This document shows, in pieces, positions 38,139 through 48,027 of a DNA stretch of 64,000 nucleotides. The stretch is from the NCBI GenBank assembly GCA_016219015.1, contig JACRCL010000026.1, forward strand, positions 21,318 through 85,317, read 5' to 3'. The stretch is from Deltaproteobacteria bacterium (GTDB lineage: Bacteria; Desulfobacterota; GWC2-55-46). Position numbers and translations under genes: made by a program. Within the stretch, counting starts at the first letter, position 1. Every line of letters starts with the position of its first letter. The notes beneath the pieces are model-generated. The model made no database searches and was not told the DNA's origin. It saw only the letters and a program-made list of their open reading frames with translations.

Positions 38139-39361
38139 CTTGTTATTTTATCGTATTGCCTCAACTGCTCGGCCATGAAGCCGAGCTTGCCCTTGAACCC
38201 TATCGCGTTAGCCGGGCATACGAGGAAGCAGTACTGGCAGCCTATGCAGCCGTTATCTTTCCTTGCGAGGTCATCGGGCAGCTTTAGCCCCACCGGGCAG
38301 TACTCCGCGCACCTGGCGCAGCCCGGCGGGCATTTTGTCTTATCAAGCGTGAACCCTTCGAACTCCATCTCTTCTTTTATAAAGTTATCCTGCCTGAGGC
38401 CGGTCAAAAAAAGCATATGGCCGAAAAGCCTCGTGGAGCAGAGGTAATTGAAAAACGCGGTGTTCCGCACGGCGAGGAAGTACTTCTGCCGCCTGGGGCT
38501 GTGGATGAACGAGGCGAAGAAGTTCGCCTTCGGCTCCTTGAACTTCCTCGCAAACCCGGACAGGTCGAGCGAGCCTGCGTAGTCGTGGTGCGCCTTCGTA
38601 AGCAGGCCAGCGTCTTCCGCCGCCCTCAGGGTCTTCACCTTCCTGTAGTCGAACCGGGCTATCCTGCTGCACACGAGGTCGATGAGGAAAGGGTCGGTGC
38701 CCGCAATTATAAGCCCGGTTTTTACGGGGGTCCCTCTCGTGGGCCCCAGCCCCTCCATGGAGATGAGGCCGTCTACTATGTGGAGGTGGGGCTTTACCCT
38801 CCTGTTTATATTGACCACGTTCCTGGCAAGGCTCAGGTGTGTCTTTTTCTTGTTCTCCTGCCCCACGAGGCAGCCCATGAGGTTCTTGAGGCAGACGCTC
38901 ATGCCGGCCTCGAAGTGGGTCTTTATCTTGGGCATGTTTATCAGGAACTCGGCATCGAGGACGTCTTTTGCGACCCCGGCCCTGACTCCGCCCTCGAACT
39001 CGATATACACGGGCTCGGAGTAGTTAAGGTCCTTTACGCTCACCCCGTAATGCCTGCACAGCTCATCGACCTTGAGCCGTGAGATGACGCTTATGTTGCT
39101 CCTGTAAAAACCGCTGTTCGTGCCCTCGCCTATCGTTATGTCCCGATACCCCCTCTCCTTCAAGGACTCTATTACGGAGGCAAGGAGCCTCAGGTCGGTA
39201 GTATTCCCGGTAAGGCTGTTCATATTGCTGTTGAGGTTAGGCTTGATGAGTATCCTGGCCTTCTTTGAGGAGGGCAGTACCCCGGCATGGGAATCAAGCG
39301 CCCCGGATACGCATCCGCGGATATCCCCGATGGAATCGGCCCTCATTATGTCTACTCTCAT
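38126..39361 (-). CDS. DUF362-type protein with C-terminal 4Fe-4S ferredoxin motif
   Basis: ILIKPNLNSNMN...NMPKIKTHFEAGMSVCLKNLMGC...CPPGCARCAEYCPVG...CIGCQYCFLVCP. Confidence 0.85.
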   Translation of the reverse strand: MRVDIMRADSIGDIRGCVSGALDSHAGVLPSSKKARILIKPNLNSNMNSLTGNTTDLRLLASVIESLKERGYRDITIGEGTNSGFYRSNISVISRLKVDELCRHYGVSVKDLNYSEPVYIEFEGGVRAGVAKDVLDAEFLINMPKIKTHFEAGMSVCLKNLMGCLVGQENKKKTHLSLARNVVNINRRVKPHLHIVDGLISMEGLGPTRGTPVKTGLIIAGTDPFLIDLVCSRIARFDYRKVKTLRAAEDAGLLTKAHHDYAGSLDLSGFARKFKEPKANFFASFIHSPRRQKYFLAVRNTAFFNYLCSTRLFGHMLFLTGLRQDNFIKEEMEFEGFTLDKTKCPPGCARCAEYCPVGLKLPDDLARKDNGCIGCQYCFLVCPANAIGFKGKLGFMAEQLRQYDKITRCIA

Positions 39362-39371
39362 GCCTGACTCC

Positions 39372-39434
39372 TAACAGATGTTGAAAAAGTCCATCCATGG
39401 ATTGCATATCAGGGTGTTTTTCAACACCCTGCTA
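39372..39434. repeat. Short inverted-repeat element (same TIR family as 1274 and 2750)
   Basis: TAACAGATGTTGAAAAAGTCC...GGGTGTTTTTCAACACCCTGCTA. Confidence 0.75.
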
Positions 39435-40982
39435 ATGCCTTATAGTGACGTTCACGCTGTCGCCGAATGACTGCCCGCTGTTGAAGACGCCGTCCATGCT
39501 CATGTCTATATCGAACCGGAACGTGTATGCCCCGGCCGGCAGTGCGGACGTATCCATGACCGTTACGGGGCCCATGGCCCCTACCGGGCCCTGGCGCGAA
39601 ACGCTCAGGCCCCTGACCCATTGGTTAGCGCTTACATTATACGAATACAGGCCGAAAGGTGTCTCGGCCCTTATCCACCAATCCGCCCTCTCGCCAATCC
39701 TGTCCCCGGGGTCGAGCGAGACGTTTACCGTAAGCGGGCTTCCGGACGATGTTGCCACCGGGGCGTCCGAGCCGTTCACCTTTATGTCGGGGACAGGGTT
39801 CCCCGGCGCCGATGGGCCGAGCTTTATAAGCAATATATCGAAATTCCCCGAGCCCGCAAGGTGCTTTTCGCCTACTATGATAAAACCCTTGTCAGGGGTC
39901 TGTTCGGCCATGTTAGCGGTCTCGTAATAATCCGGGGTCCCGTAGGTCCAGTCCCATTGCATATTGCCGTTGGAGTCGGTCTTTACGGCCCAGATATCGT
40001 ATAGCCCCGCCCCGAACGATTCCGTAAACCCTGTAAGGAGATACCCTCCGTCCGAGGTCAGGACAAGGGACCTTGCGAGGTCCTCGCCCGGCCCTCCGAA
40101 GGTCCTGTCCCAGAGCTTGTTCCCAAGCGCGTCCGTCCTTATCAGCCAGTAATCGGCGCCGCCGTTGCCGTACGAGCTTGTATACCCCGCTATGATAAAC
40201 CCACTGCCCGGCAGCTCCTCCACGGCCCTGCCGCGGTCCTCGCCCGGCCCTCCGAAGGTCCTGTCCCAGAGCCTGTTACCCTCCGCGTCCGTCTTTATGA
40301 GCCAGAGGTCGTAATCCATCGCGCCGGTACGGTCGGTCTCCCCGGTGATCACATACCCTCCGTCCGAGGTCTGCTTCACATAAAAGCCGTAATCGCGGTA
40401 AAATCCCCCGAAGGTCCTTGTCCACGAGGCGTTCCCCGCCGCGTCCGTCTTTATGAGGTATACGTCGTCAGACCCCGCGCCGTAGGAGGCGGTGTACCCC
40501 GCAACGATGTACCCTCCGTCGGAGGTCTGCCGGACCGAGCGGCCGTAGTCCCAATCCGCGCCGCCGTAGGTCCTGTCCCACTGCTCTACCCCGTCAGCGG
40601 CGATCTTTATGAGCCATACGTCCCTGTGCCCGGCCCCGTAGGAGCGCGTCGCCCCGGCCACGATATAGCCGCCGTCCGAGGTATTCTGTATGGAGCGGGC
40701 GAAATCAGCCGCCACCCCGCCGTATGTCCTGTTCCAGAGCTCGTTGCCGCCCTGGTCCGTCTTTATTATCCAGACGTCGTAATCTCCGGCCCCGAACGAC
40801 GCGGTAGTCCCCGCTATGATGTAGCCTCCGTCGGGCGTCTGTGCGAATGCCGTGCCGTTCTCGCTGGCAGCCCCTCCGAAGGTCCTCTCCCATTCAAGCG
40901 CCGGCGCCGCGCAAAGGCCCGTCCCGGCCCCCGCAAATGCAAGGGCTAATGCCGCCAAGAATATCCTCAGGCTTTTCCGCAT
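39432..40982 (-). CDS. Secreted seven-repeat (beta-propeller-like) protein
   Basis: Signal peptide, then seven ~52-aa repeats T[FY]GG..ED.ARS...TSDGGYI.AG.T.SYGAG..D.WLIKTDA.GN.LWDR. Confidence 0.85.
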   Translation of the reverse strand: MRKSLRIFLAALALAFAGAGTGLCAAPALEWERTFGGAASENGTAFAQTPDGGYIIAGTTASFGAGDYDVWIIKTDQGGNELWNRTYGGVAADFARSIQNTSDGGYIVAGATRSYGAGHRDVWLIKIAADGVEQWDRTYGGADWDYGRSVRQTSDGGYIVAGYTASYGAGSDDVYLIKTDAAGNASWTRTFGGFYRDYGFYVKQTSDGGYVITGETDRTGAMDYDLWLIKTDAEGNRLWDRTFGGPGEDRGRAVEELPGSGFIIAGYTSSYGNGGADYWLIRTDALGNKLWDRTFGGPGEDLARSLVLTSDGGYLLTGFTESFGAGLYDIWAVKTDSNGNMQWDWTYGTPDYYETANMAEQTPDKGFIIVGEKHLAGSGNFDILLIKLGPSAPGNPVPDIKVNGSDAPVATSSGSPLTVNVSLDPGDRIGERADWWIRAETPFGLYSYNVSANQWVRGLSVSRQGPVGAMGPVTVMDTSALPAGAYTFRFDIDMSMDGVFNSGQSFGDSVNVTIRH

Positions 40983-41019
40983 CCTACATCCTCATGAGGC
41001 CGCGTTTTCCCGCAGCCCG

Positions 41020-42174
41020 CTAAACGCGCCGGTTTAAGATATCTTCCGCCGCCCGCATGACGTCGTCAGCCTTTATCGCGTCCATGCACTCGTTATGCGC
41101 CTCGCTCAGGCATACGTCCTCATCGCAGGAGTACCGGCAGGCAAAGTCCTTCTCGACCACCCGGTGCATGCCCCCGTAGGGCCCGGTCTCCATGCTCTTA
41201 GAGGGGCCGAATATCGCTACCGTCGGGGTGCCTGCGGCGGCCGCGATATGGAGCGGGGAGGTGTCGTTGCATACGAAAAGCCTGCACCTTTTGATTATCG
41301 CCGCCATCTCCCTCAACCCGGTCTGCCCGGCCAGCGAGACCGGCCTGTTCCTCATCGCGCCCATGACCCTGTCCACGAGCGGCGCCTCGTCAGGCGAGCC
41401 GGTAAAGACCACGGCGGCCCCGTGCTCATCCATAAGCCGGTCGGCTACTTCAGCGAAGCCCCTGTACGACCAGCACTTGAGCTCTTTTCTCGACCCAGGG
41501 TGTATGGCTACGAGGTTATCAAGGCGTGCGCCCTTTCTCCTCAGCAGCTCCAGCGCCCTTTTCTCCTCGCCTTCATTCAGGTGGATGCCCCAGTGGAGCC
41601 CCGGGTCTTTTGCCCCGAGGAAGCGGACGATGTCGAGGTGGTACTCGACCTTGTGCTTAAGCTCCCTGTACGGCACGACATGGGTCAGGAGATAGCCTCC
41701 GCCCCCGACATTGTAGCTTACCCTGTGCCTCGCCTTAGCCATGCGGGCAAGCAGGGCTATGTCCCTTATATCGGCCCGCGCCTCGATAACGAGGTCGTAG
41801 CGGACCTTCCTGAGCTCTTTCAGGAACCCCAGGTATCGCCTTATGGCCGCCGCCCTTGGCGCCGGGTAGAACCAGAACGCGTCGTAGGCAAGGACCTCGT
41901 CCACATAGGGGTTGCCGGCAAGCACGTCCTTTGCCTTCTCTGCCGTAAGGAACGTTATCCTCGCGCCCGGGTAGAGGTCTTTCAACGGCTTCAATACCGG
42001 GAGCGTCATTATGACGTCGCCAATGTAGGCGGTCCTTATTACGAGTATCTCTGAAACGCCGCTTATCCCGCCTTTCTTCCCGAAGAGGCGGAAGGGGGCG
42101 GAGAGCAGATACCCTAAAATATCGAGGGCCCTGGTGACGGCCCTTTTTTTTCTGTTTATTATCTTATAGTACAA
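41020..42174 (-). CDS. Family 9 glycosyltransferase (heptosyltransferase-like)
   Basis: ILVIRTAYIGDVIMTLPVLKPLKDLYPGARITFL...VAIHPGSRKELKCW...CRLFVCNDTSPLHIAAAAGTPTVAIFGPS. Confidence 0.92.
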   Translation of the reverse strand: MYYKIINRKKRAVTRALDILGYLLSAPFRLFGKKGGISGVSEILVIRTAYIGDVIMTLPVLKPLKDLYPGARITFLTAEKAKDVLAGNPYVDEVLAYDAFWFYPAPRAAAIRRYLGFLKELRKVRYDLVIEARADIRDIALLARMAKARHRVSYNVGGGGYLLTHVVPYRELKHKVEYHLDIVRFLGAKDPGLHWGIHLNEGEEKRALELLRRKGARLDNLVAIHPGSRKELKCWSYRGFAEVADRLMDEHGAAVVFTGSPDEAPLVDRVMGAMRNRPVSLAGQTGLREMAAIIKRCRLFVCNDTSPLHIAAAAGTPTVAIFGPSKSMETGPYGGMHRVVEKDFACRYSCDEDVCLSEAHNECMDAIKADDVMRAAEDILNRRV

Positions 42175-42191
42175 AACAATATCTTCTTTTA

Positions 42192-43157
42192 TCAGCCCGC
42201 CGTTTTGAGCCTAAACCCCGCATTGTCGGCGAAAAGGGGCTTTATGAGGCCTTTTCTCGCCTCCTCCCTGATGCTGTACAGGGTCATGCCGTAATGGTCC
42301 GGGTGCTCGAGCACGTGTTTTTCCATTATCCCGATAAATTTTTCCAGGTTGAGCCTGAGCATCTCGTCCTTATCGGCGCATTCGATAAGCTCCATCTTCG
42401 GCTCCAATATTAGCCTGTGCCTGCCGTCCGGGCCTTTAACGGCGATCGAGGGTATGATGGCCGCCCCTGTCTTCATGGCAAGGCTTATGATGCCGGTTGA
42501 GAACTCCGCGGTCCTGTCGAAGAACTTCACGGGCACGAGGTTCGCCCCCTCCCTGCCGTCTATGGCTACCCCTATTATCTCGTTCCTCTTAAGCGCCCTC
42601 ACCACGCTCAGGAAATCCTTTGTGCCGAGCACGGTGAAGGGGTACGCGTCCTCTTCCTTTTTCCTTAGCTCGAAGAGCTTGTTCTTTATATAGCTGCTCC
42701 CCGCTGTCAGCGGTGTCCCCGTGAGGGCGTTCGCCCTGTAGCCCCTGAGACCGAGCCCGAGCATGAAGAGGAAGTACGACCCGAAGTGGAGCGTGTTGAC
42801 GATAGCGCCCTTTCCGTTGCCGAGCGCCGAGTCCATGTTCGACAGCCCTTCGAAATACGCCATCTCCTCCAGGTTATCGGCCGTGACCTTTCCGTAAAAG
42901 AGGTTCTCGTAGACTTTTTTAATAAAATTATCGAAGCTCGCCCTCGTCATCCTCCCGAGCTCTTTTTCGCTGAACCTGCTCCCGAAAAGAAGCCCGAGCT
43001 CCTCGCGGACGCCCTTTCTCCTGTTGGGCAGCGCGATGTAAAAGAACAGGGCGAGCGCGCTCAAGGCGGGGTCCACGACCGCCCTCGGCATCCTGACCAT
43101 CACGCCCCTTAGAGGGACCCAGACGAGCCACATGAAAAAATCGATTATAATCTTCAT
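42192..43157 (-). CDS. LpxL/HtrB-like lysophospholipid acyltransferase
   Basis: GKGAIVNTLHFGSYFLFMLGLGLRGY...EIIGVAIDGREGANLVPVKFFDRTAEFSTGIISLAMKTGAAIIP. Confidence 0.85.
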   Translation of the reverse strand: MKIIIDFFMWLVWVPLRGVMVRMPRAVVDPALSALALFFYIALPNRRKGVREELGLLFGSRFSEKELGRMTRASFDNFIKKVYENLFYGKVTADNLEEMAYFEGLSNMDSALGNGKGAIVNTLHFGSYFLFMLGLGLRGYRANALTGTPLTAGSSYIKNKLFELRKKEEDAYPFTVLGTKDFLSVVRALKRNEIIGVAIDGREGANLVPVKFFDRTAEFSTGIISLAMKTGAAIIPSIAVKGPDGRHRLILEPKMELIECADKDEMLRLNLEKFIGIMEKHVLEHPDHYGMTLYSIREEARKGLIKPLFADNAGFRLKTAG

Positions 43158-43163
43158 CGCGCT

Positions 43164-44840
43164 TTAAAGATATCCGAGGTCGCCCAGGCGCTTGCTTATC
43201 TCCTCGGCCTCCTTGTCGCTGTATATTACGTTATTGCCTCCCTCGGACCCTCCCGTGCTGTAATAATCCGGCGGCCTCCGGGCTATCTCGGGGGCGAGCA
43301 TGGCCGAGAGCACCTTGCCGTCCATGTCATCGGGTATGCGTGCGGCCATCAGGTGGAGTATCGTGGGCGCGAGGTCGCAGATGTTCGGGCCCTCGAAGCG
43401 CCCCTTCTTTATCCCTCTGCCCGTGGCCATGACGATCCCGTGGTCCCTGTGCATGCCGCCCAGTCCGGCCCTCGGCACCTCTTCCAGAACGCCTCTCGCG
43501 AGCAGGCTGTCGCCGGGCAGGTACGGCCGCTCGCCGAAATCGAGTATGAGGTCGGGCGCGTACTTGACGAACGGGCCCTGGTAGGCCTCCTCCCGCCTCC
43601 ATATCCGCTCAAAGACGTTCTGCCCGGTATCCGGGTCCTTGAGGGCGGAAAGCTTTCTGATAATGTCGTCCCTGACGCCTTCGTACTCCCGCGGGGAGAC
43701 GTTGCCCTGCCCTTCCCTGCCGCTCAGGTTTATGTGTATCCCGTACTCGCCGACCCTGCCTGAGTAGGCCTTTGTCCTGTGCCATTCCACGAGGTTCTTC
43801 CTCGCGAACGCCATCCTCTTCTCCCTTGTCTTGAAGCCTATTACCCTCCTCAGCCCGAGGACGTCGAACCTGGAGGCCACGTTCATCATCGACCTGAGGG
43901 CGTCTTTCATGAATATCATCGACGACACCCTGCGGCTGCCGTAGCTGTCGTTTATAGCGAGTAGCCCTTCTTCCTGAAGCCATTTGTTTATCTGGACGAC
44001 CTTCCTTACGGGGCCGGCGCCGTGGTCCGACATTATTATAAGGGCGGTGTCCTTATCCATTACCTCGAGCCGTCCGCCGATGATGCCGTCGAGGGCCGCG
44101 AAGCACTCTTCTATCAGGGGCATGAAGCTGTCGGCGTCCTTCTGCCTGAAGTTCGGGTGCCCGGGGTCCATGCACCACATGAATATGTGCTGGAGGATAT
44201 CGGGTATCGCGAAGAACGATACGTTCAGGTCGCACGGGTACCTGGCAAGCAGATATTTGTTCGCGCGCTCCTGCCTTTTAAGCTGCTCCGCGGCGTAGCG
44301 CAGGAAGTGCTTTGTCCTCGATATCTGCCTGAAGGGCTCCGCCTTGAAGCCCGGCTCGAACTTGAGTATCTCTTCCTTCAACCCCTCCGGGTGGGTATAG
44401 GGCGCCTCCTCGCTCGGGGCCTCCCTTCCTGAGATGACGAACCCGTTCACCTTCTGGGGCGGCCACGTAAAAAGCATATTCGCCACCCCGGCCTTCATCC
44501 CCTGCTCGGAGATGACCTCCCAGAAGGTCTTCGATTCAAGGAAAGAGGCGTTCACCGGCGTACAGTCGTAATTCTCCGGCCTGTTCCTGAAAAAGTCGTA
44601 TATCCCGTGCTTTCCGGGGTATTTCCCGGTTGCGAAGGTGGTCCATGCCGGTCCGGAAAGGGGAGGCAGAGTGCTGCGGAGCCTTCCCCAGGCGCCGCTT
44701 TCGCGGACCCTGGCGAAGTTGGGCAGCCTGCCCTTTTTAATAAGAGGGTCGAGTATGTCGAACGTCGCCCCGTCAAACCCGAGGACCATTACCTTTATCT
44801 TTTTTTCCTGTGCCATTCGATCCTTCTCTATCAAATTCAA
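43164..44840 (-). CDS. Alkaline phosphatase superfamily / type I phosphodiesterase family protein
   Basis: KVMVLGFDGATFDILDPLIKKGRLPNFARVRE...SGPAWTTFATGKYPGKHGIYDFF...IIMSDHGAGPV. Confidence 0.9.
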   Translation of the reverse strand: MNLIEKDRMAQEKKIKVMVLGFDGATFDILDPLIKKGRLPNFARVRESGAWGRLRSTLPPLSGPAWTTFATGKYPGKHGIYDFFRNRPENYDCTPVNASFLESKTFWEVISEQGMKAGVANMLFTWPPQKVNGFVISGREAPSEEAPYTHPEGLKEEILKFEPGFKAEPFRQISRTKHFLRYAAEQLKRQERANKYLLARYPCDLNVSFFAIPDILQHIFMWCMDPGHPNFRQKDADSFMPLIEECFAALDGIIGGRLEVMDKDTALIIMSDHGAGPVRKVVQINKWLQEEGLLAINDSYGSRRVSSMIFMKDALRSMMNVASRFDVLGLRRVIGFKTREKRMAFARKNLVEWHRTKAYSGRVGEYGIHINLSGREGQGNVSPREYEGVRDDIIRKLSALKDPDTGQNVFERIWRREEAYQGPFVKYAPDLILDFGERPYLPGDSLLARGVLEEVPRAGLGGMHRDHGIVMATGRGIKKGRFEGPNICDLAPTILHLMAARIPDDMDGKVLSAMLAPEIARRPPDYYSTGGSEGGNNVIYSDKEAEEISKRLGDLGYL

Positions 44841-44947
44841 AAAAAATTATTTCGCCGGGAGCGAAAGGCAAAACTCCCCTGAGCGCCCGCAAAAGGCATA
44901 AAATACCCTCTCAGGCGTCAAGCCACATTACCTCTTATCGGCAAAAA

Positions 44948-45466
44948 CTACTGTATCGTAAAGCACGAAGGGGCCGAGGCGTTGATATCCGGCCAGCCGA
45001 AGACGACATCCCCTACCTTTGCCGCCCAGTCGTACGAACCCGGCTTCAAATTAACGGGCGCGACATAATTGACCAGCAGATAGTCCCCCGCCGGCAGGAA
45101 CGGTATGGTCCACCTGAACGAACAGGTCTTAAGGATATTCGCCTCGTTCCCGCATGACCAGGCGCGGTTGTACTGCCTGGGGAGCGTGCCGCCGGTATGG
45201 TGGTAATCGACCACGAAGGCGAGCGTGCCCTGCCCGGAAGTGAAATCGTTGACCCTCGAGTACGGGTTCACGAACGGGTCGTTGGTCGTCCACGCGTCAA
45301 GTATCTGCGGCACGTCCGTGGCGGCTGGCGCGGGCCCCTGCGTGGCAGGTATGACCTCCATAGTGTACCCGCATGAGTTTACGCCGACGTTCTGTGCCAT
45401 TGCCGCAGTGACGAAGAACATTGCGCCTAACAGTGATAGAGCCGATGCCGCGATGAGCCTTTTCAT
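44948..45466 (-). CDS. Secreted hypothetical protein
   Basis: Signal peptide MKRLIAASALSLLGAMFFVTAAMAQ; SD AAGGAGG; family not recognised. Confidence 0.7.
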   Translation of the reverse strand: MKRLIAASALSLLGAMFFVTAAMAQNVGVNSCGYTMEVIPATQGPAPAATDVPQILDAWTTNDPFVNPYSRVNDFTSGQGTLAFVVDYHHTGGTLPRQYNRAWSCGNEANILKTCSFRWTIPFLPAGDYLLVNYVAPVNLKPGSYDWAAKVGDVVFGWPDINASAPSCFTIQ

Positions 45467-45538
45467 CCTTTACCTCCTTTTCTGGTTTAGTTTAATACGC
45501 GGGTTTTTCCCGCTTTCCGCCTCCGCCTCATCAAACGC

Positions 45539-46585
45539 TCAATGGACCTTCTCCGTGAACGCCTTGCAGCCTCCCTTCAAAGAATCCCTTTGGGCCATCG
45601 TATGTCTGAACTTTTCGTTGTTCATGATGCACTCGCCGCAACCCTTCTCCAATTTCACGAAATCTCCGTTGACCTTCTTCAGTATGTCCGAGAGGGCCTC
45701 CTGCCTGACGTTGCCGAAAAAGAACGGGACGGCCGGGCACGGGGAGACGTCCCCGTAAGGGTTTATGTAGGCAAGGCCCTTGCCGGCCGGGCAGTCCGTC
45801 TCCTCGTCCGGGAACTCGAGTATCACGAACGGCGGGTCAAACAGAGTCCGCACCCGCTCCCTCTCTTCCATTGTGAGCATGTCCTCCTTGCTGCAGAACC
45901 AGTTGCCGGACGCTATCGGGAAAAGGATCACCACCTTCTTGACCTTGAGCCTCCGTCCCACGGCTATAAGCTCCCTTAAGTCCTTCAGGTCCCGGTCCGC
46001 CACGTCGCGCTTGCTCACGTAGCTCCAGATGCTGCACCTTATCCCGGCGTCTACGAGGTTCCTTATCCCCTCCGTGGCGGCCTTGAACCCGCCGCTGTAG
46101 TTCCTCAGGGAGTCGTGCCGGTCCGCGGAGGAGCTGTCGAGCGAGACGTTGCAGAAGGAAAGCCCCGCTTCGCGGAGCTCCCTTACCCTTTCCCTGGTAA
46201 GGAGTATCCCGTTGGTATAAAGCGATGTCATAAGGCCGATCGAGCTGGCGTACCTGATATGCCCGGTAAGGTCCCTGCAAAGCAGCGGCTCGCCGCCGAA
46301 AAACGTCACCTCGAGGAAACCCATCTTCCTGGCCTCGGTTATGGCGCTTCGGACCTCGTCCCTTGTAAGCTCGTTTCCCCCGGCGTTCAGGTAGGGGCCG
46401 ACGCAGCAGTGGACGCACTCGCACTGGCACCTGTAGGTCACGCCTATCCAGAGCTTCTGAGGCACCCAGGGGTTGACTATTTTTATGAGCCTCCTCCTCA
46501 GAAAAAGCCACTTCGTCTTGAAGGAAGTGTCCGAGAGGTACCGCCTGGCGTTCAAGATATTTCTTTTCAGGAATTTCCCGGTCAT
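45539..46585 (-). CDS. Radical SAM/SPASM protein
   Basis: CQCECVHCCVG, EVTFFGGEPLLCRDL, C-terminal YINPYGDVSPCPAVPFFFGNV...CGEC. Confidence 0.9.
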   Translation of the reverse strand: MTGKFLKRNILNARRYLSDTSFKTKWLFLRRRLIKIVNPWVPQKLWIGVTYRCQCECVHCCVGPYLNAGGNELTRDEVRSAITEARKMGFLEVTFFGGEPLLCRDLTGHIRYASSIGLMTSLYTNGILLTRERVRELREAGLSFCNVSLDSSSADRHDSLRNYSGGFKAATEGIRNLVDAGIRCSIWSYVSKRDVADRDLKDLRELIAVGRRLKVKKVVILFPIASGNWFCSKEDMLTMEERERVRTLFDPPFVILEFPDEETDCPAGKGLAYINPYGDVSPCPAVPFFFGNVRQEALSDILKKVNGDFVKLEKGCGECIMNNEKFRHTMAQRDSLKGGCKAFTEKVH

Positions 46586-48024
46586 TTAGCCCTGTCACTA
46601 AGGTTGAAAGTGGATACGGCCAGCCCGAAAAAAAGCCAGATGACGCTTTTAAAGTAGTACTGGTCCACGGTGGAGTGGATCCCGAGCGCCAGGAGCCCGC
46701 CCGAGAACGCTATCGTCATCACCTGGAGATAAGTAGTCTGCTCCCTGAAGTTCCTGATAAAGCAGGTCACTATCTTTTTCCCGAACGCCAGAAAAAGGAC
46801 CGAGGCGTATACCAGGCCGACGGCCCCGAAATCGAAAAAGAAGGAAAGGAACAGGTTATGCGAATGCGGGTAACCGGTGGTGTAGTCGAAACCGCCCGGC
46901 CCGAGCCCCTTGACCTTGTCCCCCCTGAGCTTCATCTGCGCCAGCCCGGCGCGCCACATCTTGAACCTGTCGTCGAGGGAGATGACCTGCCCCCTGTAAG
47001 AGACGTTCAGCAGCCTCGGGGTCCTTTTCTCCTGCGTGTATATGAGCGAGAGGACGAACACGAGCACTATGGCCGCAATGCCCAGGATCGCGTTCCTTAT
47101 TATCCTTTTCCTCAGCCTTGCGTAAACGACGAGGAAAACGCACCCGACGATTATCATGGAGCCTATGCCGGCCTTGGACATCGTAAGGAAGTTCGCGAAG
47201 AGCATGAACATGAGGGACGCCCACAGCAGCCTGCGGATGAGTTTCTCCTTCTCGAAAAGCAGGAGCCCCACGTTCACGCTCATGGCCATATTGAGAATCG
47301 TGGATGCCGCGTTCGGGTGCCCGAGCGCGTGGCCGCGGACCTTGACCTTCGTCGAGTTGTTGTAGATGAAGGTAAGCAAGTCTGCGACCTTCCTGTAGAA
47401 GAACTCCTCCCTCGGTATGTCGAATATCGAAAGCGACACGAGCGCGGCCGTTATGACCCCGGCCAGGACCCAGCAGAGCATCAGCCTCCTGTGGAGGGTC
47501 TCGCTGTTGACCAGGCCTATGATGAAATAGCAAAGGACCATGTTCAGCATGATGATGACAAGGCTTACGAGCCCGTAATCCAGGGACGGGGCCCAGCTGA
47601 GCGAGACGGCCGCGTAAATGACCAGGAGTACCGACGCCGCCCCGAGGAAATACCCGCCCTTTATCCCCTCGTGGAGCCTGGAGAGCTTCTTTAAGAGCAG
47701 GGCCAGGGCTCCGGGTATGAGGAACACCATGAAAAGAGGGAATATCTTGTTGGTGCGCACCCCTATGTTCGACTCGTTCAGGTAGAACCCCACGTAATTG
47801 AAAAAGGTCGGTACGAGAAAGACCATCAGGTACGCGGCGGCCTCGGGCCTTACAAGGAAGATGACGGAGGAGAAGAGTACCACCATCAAAGGGAGCGAGA
47901 CGTACCAGCGCGAGTACAGGAAAAGGGCCGCCCAGATCAAAAGGAGCGAGGCAAGGATCACCCACCTGACGGGCGATACGCGCGCGGAGAAAATGCTCCT
48001 GCCTTCTGTCCCGGTCATGCCCAT
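46582..48024 (-). CDS. O-antigen ligase/polymerase (Wzy-like) membrane protein
   Basis: Multiple TM segments; WaaL/Wzy-type GPGGFDYTTGYPHSHNLFLSFFFDFGAVGLV. Confidence 0.87.
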   Translation of the reverse strand: MGMTGTEGRSIFSARVSPVRWVILASLLLIWAALFLYSRWYVSLPLMVVLFSSVIFLVRPEAAAYLMVFLVPTFFNYVGFYLNESNIGVRTNKIFPLFMVFLIPGALALLLKKLSRLHEGIKGGYFLGAASVLLVIYAAVSLSWAPSLDYGLVSLVIIMLNMVLCYFIIGLVNSETLHRRLMLCWVLAGVITAALVSLSIFDIPREEFFYRKVADLLTFIYNNSTKVKVRGHALGHPNAASTILNMAMSVNVGLLLFEKEKLIRRLLWASLMFMLFANFLTMSKAGIGSMIIVGCVFLVVYARLRKRIIRNAILGIAAIVLVFVLSLIYTQEKRTPRLLNVSYRGQVISLDDRFKMWRAGLAQMKLRGDKVKGLGPGGFDYTTGYPHSHNLFLSFFFDFGAVGLVYASVLFLAFGKKIVTCFIRNFREQTTYLQVMTIAFSGGLLALGIHSTVDQYYFKSVIWLFFGLAVSTFNLSDRAK

Positions 48025-48027
48025 CCC

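Noticed and set aside
39432-40982. Tandem repeats considered as a CRISPR-like or DNA-level array
   Set aside because: Periodicity is protein-level (~52 aa units) in one continuous ORF; no CRISPR array or cas genes seen in the window.
44948-46585. RiPP precursor plus radical SAM/SPASM maturase
   Set aside because: The neighbouring 172-aa protein is a normal secreted domain protein, not a short core-peptide precursor; radical SAM genes are common in EPS loci.
46675-47694. Long plus-strand ORF opposite the Wzy-like gene, and similar antisense ORFs throughout (e.g. 1642-2355, 14331-15065, 20056-21144, 51774-52691, 56866-57864)
   Set aside because: All overlap confidently identified genes; treated as GC-driven open frames.
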